Assembly: GCF_019931675.1 (NCBI RefSeq)
Contig: NZ_CP082922.1
Coordinates: forward strand, 930,001-994,000
Origin: Nocardioides rotundus
GTDB lineage: Bacteria > Actinomycetota > Actinomycetes > Propionibacteriales > Nocardioidaceae
Length of the DNA: 64,000 nt
Direction of reading: 5' to 3'
The notes under the pieces were generated by a model. That model was given only the letters and a program-made list of their open reading frames with translations. It searched no databases and was not told the origin of the DNA. Every line of letters starts with the position of its first letter. Position 1 is the first letter of the stretch. Made by a program: the position numbers and the translations under genes. This document shows, piece by piece, positions 57,221 through 64,000 of the stretch.

Positions 57221-58456
57221 ATGCATCCCAAGGAGCTGCACGACCGCCGCCGCGAGGCCGTCCAGGCCTGGACGGCCTTCGTCGAGCGGGGCGACGAGGT
57301 CGCCCCGCAGGTGCGGCCGGAGATCCTGTCGAGCTGGCAGCGGTCCACCGTGGCGATCAACCCGGCGGTGGCGAACGCGCCCCTGGCCGACGAGGGCGAC
57401 ACCCTCGCGTTCTGGCGGGAGTCGCCGCTGCAGGTGGCGGTCGGGCGGATCGAGGACGAGCTGCGGCGGACCGCCGAGGACGGCGACCTGGTCATCGCCG
57501 TGACCGACGCCGAGACCCGGATCCTGTGGACCTACGGCGGGCGGGTGATGCGCCGGAAGGCCGAGACGGTCAACTTCGTCGCCGGCGGGCAGTGGGACGA
57601 GTCGAGCATCGGCACCAACGCGCTCAACCTGGCGCTCGGCCAGGACGCGCCGTCGATGGTGTTCAGCGCCGAGCACTACGCCCCGATCGTGCACAACTGG
57701 GTGTGCTGGGCCGCGCCGGTGCACGACCCGTCGACCGGCGTGCAGCTCGGCGTGATCGATCTGTCGACCACCTGGGACCGGACCCACCCGATCGGGCTCG
57801 CGACCGCCCGGATGATGGCGCGGCTGATCGAGACCGCGCTGCCCCAGACCTCCGGCGAGGCGCCGGTCGCGGTCGACGGCGCGGCGCACGGGCCCGGCCT
57901 CACCCTGACCCTGCTGGGCACGGCCGAGGCCGTCCTGGACGGCCAGCGGCTGCTGCTCAACCGCCGCCAGACCGAGATCCTGGCGCTCCTCGCGCTGAGC
58001 CCCAACGGGCTGTCGCTGGAGCATCTGCACGCGCACCTCTACGGCGACGAGAACGTCACCGTCTCCACGCTCAAGGCGGAGGTGTCGCACCTGCGGGCCG
58101 CCCTCGGCGGGAAGCTCGCCTCCCGGCCCTACCGGCTGGAGATGGAGGTGCGCACCGACGTGGACACGGTTCTGCGTCTGCTCCGCGCGGGCCAGGTGCG
58201 GGCGGCCGTCGCGGCCTACGGCGGGGACCTGCTCCCCGGGACCAACAGCCCGCGGCTGGCCGAGCTGGCGGAGTACGTCGCCGTCGCGGTCCGCGAGGCG
58301 CTGCTGGCCGACCCGCTGCCCGACGCCGTGGTGCGCTACAGCGAGATCGCGCCCTACGACACCGAGGTCCTCGAAGTGTGCCTGGCGCATCTGGGGGAAC
58401 GGCCGCACCCGACCAAGGCGCTGCTGAAGGGGAAGCTCGCGGCCGCCCAGCGCTGA
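57221..58456 (+). CDS. GAF-domain transcriptional regulator with winged-helix C-terminus
   Basis: A 411-residue protein. The N-terminal half resembles the sensor part of AcoR-type regulators: VRPEILSSWQRSTVAINPAV, then a GAF domain (VIAVTDAETRILWTYGG, GTNALNLALGQDAPSMVFS, HNWVCWAAPVHDPSTGVQLG). The C-terminal half lacks a sigma-54 AAA domain and instead has an OmpR/SARP-like winged helix (LNRRQTEILALLALSPNGLS, TLKAEVSHLRAALGGK). It starts 3 nt after mftF and may sense an alcohol, aldehyde or redox state. It is not the TetR-type MftR usually found with mft genes. Confidence 0.82.
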   Translation: MHPKELHDRRREAVQAWTAFVERGDEVAPQVRPEILSSWQRSTVAINPAVANAPLADEGDTLAFWRESPLQVAVGRIEDELRRTAEDGDLVIAVTDAETRILWTYGGRVMRRKAETVNFVAGGQWDESSIGTNALNLALGQDAPSMVFSAEHYAPIVHNWVCWAAPVHDPSTGVQLGVIDLSTTWDRTHPIGLATARMMARLIETALPQTSGEAPVAVDGAAHGPGLTLTLLGTAEAVLDGQRLLLNRRQTEILALLALSPNGLSLEHLHAHLYGDENVTVSTLKAEVSHLRAALGGKLASRPYRLEMEVRTDVDTVLRLLRAGQVRAAVAAYGGDLLPGTNSPRLAELAEYVAVAVREALLADPLPDAVVRYSEIAPYDTEVLEVCLAHLGERPHPTKALLKGKLAAAQR

Positions 58457-58467
58457 GTCGGCCGGAG

Positions 58468-58833
58468 TCAGTCGATCCGGTCGCGCAGCCAGCCCGGGCC
58501 GTGCACCAGCACGCCCTCGGGCAGCCGGGCGCGCAGCCCACGGTCGGCGGTGACCACCGTGACGTCGTACGCCGCCAGCGCGGCGACCGCCTGCGCGACG
58601 ATCTCGTCGTCGCCCTCGCCCGTCGCGTGCACGACCGTCACGCCGTCCTGGGTGCCCACGGGCACCCCCGCCTTGGCCGCGCCCTCGAGGACCAGCCGGA
58701 CGCCGCCGTCGGTGTCCGCCGCGATCCCGGAGGCGACGAGGGCGTCGTACAGCCGCCGCGCCGCGCCGGCCCGGTCCTTCCACCAGCCGTCGGGCCGCGA
58801 GCCCACGACGTTCGCCCCGTCCACCACGATCAT
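58468..58833 (-). CDS. NYN-domain (PIN-like) nuclease
   Basis: A 121-residue protein of the NYN family: [39 protein letters not shown] and [16 protein letters not shown] hold the conserved acidic residues of the PIN-like RNase active site. It probably cleaves RNA; targets are unknown. The ATG at 58833 starts exactly at the first strand of the domain. It converges on the GAF-regulator gene. Confidence 0.85.
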   Translation of the reverse strand: MIVVDGANVVGSRPDGWWKDRAGAARRLYDALVASGIAADTDGGVRLVLEGAAKAGVPVGTQDGVTVVHATGEGDDEIVAQAVAALAAYDVTVVTADRGLRARLPEGVLVHGPGWLRDRID

Positions 58834-58909
58834 CCGGTCATCCTGGCAGCCGACGGTGCTGCGCGTCCTCACCCCGGCGGCCCCAACCTTCCGCCAACCG
58901 GCCACCCCC

Positions 58910-58915
58910 TAGGTT
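58910..58915 (+). promoter_or_regulatory. -10 hexamer TAGGTT of the cox-like operon
   Basis: TAGGTT would start transcription near 58922, giving a 5' leader of about 37 nt. The palindrome GACAC-ACTTC-GTGTC (58917-58931) overlaps the start point and may be an operator or leader hairpin. Confidence 0.4.
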
Positions 58916-58958
58916 CGACACACTTCGTGTCCTCTGTCACATGAGCTGGGAGTCGCTG

Positions 58959-59434
<476 letters not shown>

Positions 59435-59438
<4 letters not shown>

Positions 59439-61918
59439 CCGCCACCGAGGCCGAGGCGCCCGAGCACGAGATCGGTCGCGACCGCCGGCGCAAGGAGGAC
59501 CAGCGCCTCATCACCGGCCGGACCCGCTGGACCGACAACATCCAGATCCCCGGGATGCTGCACCTGGCGATGGTGCGCAGCCCGTTCGCCCACGCGAAGA
59601 TCCTCAGCATCGACACCGAGGCGGCCAAGCAGGCGCCCAACGTGGTCGACGTGCTCACCGGCGCGGACCTGGGCGAGTCGCAGGGCGTGAACATCAACGC
59701 CTGGCCGATCACGCCGGACCAGGTGGCGCCTGTCCACCTGCCGATGCCCAGCGACCGGGTCACCTTCGCCGGCGAGATCGTCGCGGTGGTCGTCGCCCGC
59801 ACCGCGGCCGAGGCGCGCGACGCCGCCGAGCTGGTCGACGTGGAGTACGAGCAGCTGCCGGCCGCGCTGGACCTCAAGGAGGCCGCGGCCGCGGACGAGA
59901 ACGGGGGAGCGCTCGCGCACCCCGACCTCGGCACCAACAAGAGCGCGTTCTGGAAGTTCGACTCCGCCGAGGCGGGGACCGGCGGCAACGTCGACGAGGC
60001 GATCGAGAAGGCCCGCGGCGACGGCATCGTGGTGGAGCGGGAGTTCCGCCAGCAGCGGCTGATCCCGGCCTTCATGGAGCCCCGCTCGTGCGTCGTCGAC
60101 CCGACCGGCGAACAGATGACCATGTGGAGCGCCACCCAGATCCCGCACATCCTGCGGTTCGCCCTCGCGGCGACCACCGGGGTGCCGGAGTCGAAGATCC
60201 GGGTGATCGCCCCCGACGTCGGCGGCGGGTTCGGCGGCAAGCTGCAGACCACGCCCGAGGAGTGGCTGGTCTGGGCGATCGCCCGCCGGCTCGGCAAGCC
60301 GGTGAAGTACACCGAGACCCGCTCGGAGTCCCTGCTCAGCGCCCACCACGGACGCGACCAGTGGCAGAAGCTCACCCTGGCCGCGGAGAAGGACGGCACG
60401 GTCACCGGGCTCAAGGTCGAGCTGCTGGCCGACCTCGGCTCCTACGTCAGCCTGGTCGGCGGCGGCGTGCCGGTGCTCGGCGCCTTCATGTTCAACGCGA
60501 TCTACAAGTTCCCCGCCTACCAGTTCAACTGCCAGACGGTGCTGACCAACAAGACCTGGACCGACGCCTACCGCGGCGCCGGCCGGCCCGAGGCCACCTT
60601 CGGCATCGAGCGGATGATGGACGAGCTGGCCAACGAGCTCGGCGTGGACCCGCTGGAGGTCCGGGAGAGGAACTGGATCAAGCACGAGGAGTTCCCGTTC
60701 ACCACCGTCGCCGGGCTGGAGTACGACTCCGGCAACTACGAGGCAGCCACCGCGCGCGCCAAAGAGGCCTTCGGCTACGACGAGCTCCGTGCGGAACAGA
60801 AGCGGCGCCGGGAGTCCGGTGACCGCGTGCAGCTGGGCATCGGCGTCTCCACCTTCACCGAGATGTGCGGGCTCGCGCCGAGCCGGGTGCTCGGCCAGCT
60901 CGACTACGGCGCCGGTGGCTGGGAGTACGCCGGCGTGCGGATGCTCGCCACCGGCAAGGTCGAGGTGACCACCGGAGCCAGCGCCCACGGCCAGGGCCAC
61001 GAGACGGCGTTCAGCCAGATCGTCGCCGACCGGCTGGGCGTGCCCTTCGAGGACGTCGAGATCCTGCACGGCGACACCGCGGTCGCGCACAAGGGGCTGG
61101 ACACCTACGGGTCCCGCTCGCTCGTGGTCGGCGGCGAGGCGCTGGTGCGCGCGGCGGACAAGGTGATCGAGAAGGCCAAGCCGTTCGCGGCCTACATGCT
61201 CGAGGCCAGTGAGGACGACCTGGAGTTCTCCGGCGGCACGTTCACCGTCAAGGGCACCGACAAGGGCGTCGGGCTCACCGAGATCTCCGCGGCCACCTTC
61301 GCCAGCCACGACTACCCCGAGGGGCTCGAGCCCGGCATCGACGCGGAGGCGACGTACGACCCCGTCAACTTCAACTACCCGCACGGCACGCACCTGTGCG
61401 CCATCGAGGTGGACACCGAGACGGGCGCGCTGAAGATCCGCAAGTACGTCTGCTGCGACGACGTCGGCAACATCATCAACCCGCTGATCGTCGCCGGGCA
61501 GGTGCACGGCGGGCTGGTGCAGGGGATCGCACAGGCGCTGTGGGAGGAGGCGGTGTACGACGACGCCGGGACCCTGGTCTCCGGGTCGTTCGTGGACTAC
61601 CTGCTGCCGACCACGGCGGACACGATCAACTTCGACGTGGTGCACACCGACGACCCGAGCTTCGCCACCACCAACACGCTGGGCACCAAGGGCGTGGGCG
61701 AGGCGGGGACGATCGCCTCCACGCCGGCGGTGGTCAACTCCGTGGTCGACGCGCTGCGGCAGTTCGGCGTCGACGACGTGGTCATGCCGTGCACGCCCGA
61801 GCGGGTCTGGCGGGCGATCCACAGCAACGACGGGGCGGATCCGACCGAGGAGGCGGCGGCGCCGCACTTCGAGGAGTCCGCGCGCAACCAGGACAGCACG
61901 GAAGGAGCGGGCCAGTGA
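59435..61918 (+). CDS. coxL: Form II CO-dehydrogenase-like molybdenum subunit, CoxL type
   Basis: An 827-residue molybdopterin-binding subunit of the xanthine oxidase family, with [34 protein letters not shown] and [18 protein letters not shown] (the Glu near the Mo). The active-site loop reads AYRGAGR (Ala378-Arg384). True aerobic CO dehydrogenases (form I) have AYxCSFR with the Cu-ligating Cys, so this is a form II enzyme whose substrate is unsettled; CO oxidation should not be assumed. It is flanked in overlap by coxS and coxM. Confidence 0.93.
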
Positions 61919-62799
61919 TCCCGGCGAAGTTCGACTACCTCGCACCCACGTCGGTCGAGGAGGCGCTGCAGGCGCTGAGCCAGCACGGCGACGACGCGAA
62001 GGTCATCGCGGGCGGACAGAGCCTGCTCCCGGTGCTGCGGATGCGGCTGAACGCGCCGGAGGTGGTCATCGACCTGGCCGCCGTACCCGGCCTCCAAGGC
62101 ATCATGGAGGAGGGCGAGCACCTGGTCATCGGGGCGATGACGACCCACCACGAGGTGGCCAACGACCCGCTGATCGCCGAGCACGCGCTGCTGCTGCAGA
62201 AGGCCGCCCGCGAGGTGGCCGACGCGCAGATCCGCCACCGGGGGACCCTCGGCGGCGCGCTGGCGCACGCCGACCCCGCGGGCGACCTCGGGGCGCCGAT
62301 CCTCGCGCTCGGGGCGGAGATGGTGATCGGCGGGCCCGGTGGCACCCGCACGGTGCCGGCCGAGGAGTTCTTCGTCGACCTCTTCGAGACCGCCATCGGC
62401 GCCGACGAGATCCTGCTCGGCGTGCGGATCCCCAAGCACACCGGCTGGGGGGCGCACTACGAGAAGTTCGTCCGGGTCGCCCACCAGTGGCCGATCGTGG
62501 CCGTCGCCGCGACCGTCCGCAGCGACGGCGGCACGATCACCGAGGCGCGCGTCGGGCTGACCAACATGGGCAACCGGCCGCTGCGGGCCAAGGGTGCCGA
62601 GGAGGCGCTTGCGGGCGCGACCGCGACCGAGGACGGCGTACGCTCCGCCGCCGACCAGGCCGCCGAGGGCACCCAGCCGCCCAGTGACCTCAACGGGGAC
62701 GCGGAGTATCGTCGACACCTCGCGAAGGTGCTGACCCGACGGGCGGTGCTCAAGGCCGCCGGGGTCGACGTCGAGGGGCATTCGGGAGGTGCCGTCTGA
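61915..62799 (+). CDS. coxM: CO-dehydrogenase-like FAD subunit, CoxM type
   Basis: A 294-residue FAD-binding subunit: KFDYLAPTSVEEALQALSQH, the FAD loops VIAGGQSLLPVLRMRL and HRGTLGGALAHADPAGDLG, and the C-terminal domain with VGLTNMGNRPLRA. It takes electrons from CoxS and hands them to quinone or another acceptor. The GTG at 61915 overlaps the coxL stop; its own stop overlaps the coxG start (TGATG). Confidence 0.93.
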   Translation: MIPAKFDYLAPTSVEEALQALSQHGDDAKVIAGGQSLLPVLRMRLNAPEVVIDLAAVPGLQGIMEEGEHLVIGAMTTHHEVANDPLIAEHALLLQKAAREVADAQIRHRGTLGGALAHADPAGDLGAPILALGAEMVIGGPGGTRTVPAEEFFVDLFETAIGADEILLGVRIPKHTGWGAHYEKFVRVAHQWPIVAVAATVRSDGGTITEARVGLTNMGNRPLRAKGAEEALAGATATEDGVRSAADQAAEGTQPPSDLNGDAEYRRHLAKVLTRRAVLKAAGVDVEGHSGGAV

Positions 62800-63743
62800 T
62801 GGAGCTTCGTCACGAGTTCACCGTGCCGACGGGCGTGCAGGAGGCCTGGGACCACTTCCAGGACATCGCCTCGGTGGCGACCTGCTTCCCCGGGGCGCAG
62901 GTCACCTCGGTCGACGGCGACACGTTCTCCGGGCAGGTGAAGGTCAAGCTCGGCCCGATCGCGCTGGTCTACACCGGCCAGGGCGAGTTCGTGGAGAAGG
63001 ACGCGTCGGCGCGCCGGTTCGTCGTGGACGCCAAGGGGCGGGACAAGCGCGGCAACGGTACGGCGGGGGCCAAGGTCACCCTGACCATGACCGAGCAGGC
63101 GCCGGACTCGACCTCGGTCGAGGTGCTCACCGATCTCGCGGTCACCGGCAAGCCGGCCCAGTTCGGCCGTGGCGTCATGCAGGACGTCTCCGACAAGCTG
63201 CTCGGCCAGTTCACCCAGTGCCTGGAGCGCCAGGTGCAGGCGGGCGGGACGGCTGCGGCTTCTGCCGACTCGGGCGCTGCCACCGCTTCTGCCGGCTCCG
63301 GCGCTGCCGGGTCCGGCTCGGGCTCCGGCGACGCGCTCAGCGGTGCTGCCCCCGACTCGTCCTCGGAGGGGACGCCGCTGGCCGCCGCGGCCGCCTCGTC
63401 CTCCGGCGGCCTGCTCGCGGCCGCGGGCGCCCCGTCGGTGGGGACGGGGTCGTCGTCCGGCGCGGGCGCGTCGGGCTCGGGGTCCGGCGGGTCGGGCTCC
63501 GGCTCCGGCGGGCTGCTCGCCTCGGAGTCCGCGCCGTCGGTCGGCGCCGAGGCTCCCGCCTCGGGCGGCTCTGCGGGGTCCTCGGGTGTGTCGGCGTCCT
63601 CGGCGTCCTCGTCCGATGACGACAGCGGCGACGGAGCCCTGGACCTCGGTGCGACCGTGCTGCCGGTGCTCGCGAGGGCGTACTGGAAGCAGGCGGTCGG
63701 CGGGGTGGTCGCCCTCTGGGTGCTCCGTCGACTGTTCCGCTGA
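62799..63743 (+). CDS. coxG: CoxG-like SRPBCC protein with low-complexity linker
   Basis: A 314-residue protein. The N-terminal 150 residues are the CoxG/SRPBCC domain (LRHEFTVPTGVQEAWDHFQD, VKVKLGPIALVYTGQGEF, GRGVMQDVSDKLLGQFTQCL). A very long Ser/Gly/Ala linker (about 150-285) leads to a C-terminal amphipathic or membrane helix ending YWKQAVGGVVALWVLRRLFR. CoxG is reported to carry menaquinone to CO dehydrogenase and tether it to the membrane. The linker is far longer than the domain needs. Confidence 0.88.
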   Translation: MELRHEFTVPTGVQEAWDHFQDIASVATCFPGAQVTSVDGDTFSGQVKVKLGPIALVYTGQGEFVEKDASARRFVVDAKGRDKRGNGTAGAKVTLTMTEQAPDSTSVEVLTDLAVTGKPAQFGRGVMQDVSDKLLGQFTQCLERQVQAGGTAAASADSGAATASAGSGAAGSGSGSGDALSGAAPDSSSEGTPLAAAAASSSGGLLAAAGAPSVGTGSSSGAGASGSGSGGSGSGSGGLLASESAPSVGAEAPASGGSAGSSGVSASSASSSDDDSGDGALDLGATVLPVLARAYWKQAVGGVVALWVLRRLFR

Positions 63744-64000
63744 TCCGGACACTGAGACGGATTTGTCCCGTTGTCCGGACAACCAGGTGGTTGACGGCGC
63801 CCGAACTGGGGTTTTCCGGCAATTTCCCGCCTGTGGGTATGGACATCGTCCCCGTGGTGACGAAACATGGTGTTCGCGCAATCGGATGCGCCACCTCGGG
63901 GAGGGGTCGGCGCCCATGTGCATGGCGGCCGGTGGCTGACCGCGCTTGAGGGAGACGCGATCGGCCACCGGCCGCCTCTTCATCTCCTTCCGCTCCGGCC
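63744..64000. other. Terminal 257-bp region without a visible gene
   Basis: Directly after coxG, TCCGGACA (63744-63751) and TGTCCGGA (63773-63780) can pair as a terminator-like stem. A second, stronger inverted repeat lies at 63924-63976. No start with coding bias was found before the window ends; a gene may begin outside. Confidence 0.55.
63924..63976. terminator. Long-stem inverted repeat near the window end
   Basis: GGCGGCCGGTGGC (63924-63936) pairs perfectly with GCCACCGGCCGCC (63964-63976) over 13 bp, with a 27-nt loop that itself contains partly complementary CCGCG/CGCGA. It could be a terminator or the recognition structure of a regulator. Confidence 0.5.

Noticed and set aside
54587..58783. 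A 1398-codon open frame on the minus strand across the mft genes
   Set aside because: It is antisense to mftC, mftE, mftF and the GAF regulator, all with clear family motifs; its product is low-complexity Arg/Gly/Pro text typical of high-GC antisense frames.
58911..58942. A CRP site (GTGT-N6-TCACA) before coxS
   Set aside because: The left half-site deviates and the match overlaps a better palindrome GACAC-N5-GTGTC; too weak to list as a CRP site.

Overview
The window is chromosomal DNA of a high-GC actinobacterium. The GC-rich third codon positions, frequent GTG/TTG starts, an rpfB-rsmA-ispE block, a lone CIRCE-controlled groEL, a protein O-mannosyltransferase back to back with rsmI, a complete mycofactocin locus and a form II CO-dehydrogenase-like operon together fit a Nocardioides-like member of the Propionibacteriales best. 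That placement is inference; no rRNA gene is present. No tRNA, insertion sequence, prophage or CRISPR array was seen.

Layout. 0-6.6 kb: end of a glutamate-synthase-like gene, trehalose synthesis (otsA, otsB), an oxidoreductase, a DUF3263 protein, a LytR_C protein, a ubiquitin-like sulfur carrier and an SGNH hydrolase. 6.6-8.4 kb: groEL behind two CIRCE operators. 8.8-14.7 kb: a cysteine-desulfurase-like enzyme, a lipoprotein sugar dehydrogenase, and a GH65 phosphorylase/hydrolase with beta-phosphoglucomutase. 14.7-23.3 kb: O-mannosyltransferase, rsmI, TatD nuclease, resuscitation-promoting factor, rsmA, ispE and an ABC-F ATPase. 23.5-27 kb: a MarR regulator divergent from a trans-aconitate methyltransferase, then VOC, DUF4442 and threonine synthase genes. 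27-30.3 kb: a gluABCD-type amino-acid ABC transporter. 30.4-32.9 kb: three secreted or lipoprotein unknowns, the last with atypical base composition. 33-36 kb: miaB, corA, a lipoprotein.

36.3-41 kb holds molybdenum-hydroxylase accessory genes (MocA-like, CoxD-like AAA, CoxE-like VWA, XdhC). Their probable clients, the coxS-coxL-coxM-coxG structural genes, lie at 59-63.7 kb. Between them, after a guanidine-III riboswitch with two SMR exporter genes, sits a 16-kb mycofactocin/alcohol-oxidation region: mftD, a mycofactocin-coupled SDR, an iron alcohol dehydrogenase, a two-component system, an mftM-like methyltransferase, a VWA/MoxR pair with His-rich segments, an NDMA-dependent methanol dehydrogenase, then mftABCEF and a GAF regulator. 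MftA-F make and glycosylate the redox cofactor, MftM caps it, and the dehydrogenases use it. A shared inverted repeat CCTGCC-N6-GGCAGG precedes mftD, the DUF4242 gene and mftA/mno, and is a candidate operator for the two-component regulator.

The most unusual structural feature is a set of short tandem repeat families (periods 21, 31-32, 19 and 54 bp). They lie between genes and in two cases inside reading frames (miaB and the ABC-F gene). Several genes also show a TANNNT -10 hexamer 6-7 nt before the start codon, as expected for leaderless mRNAs.
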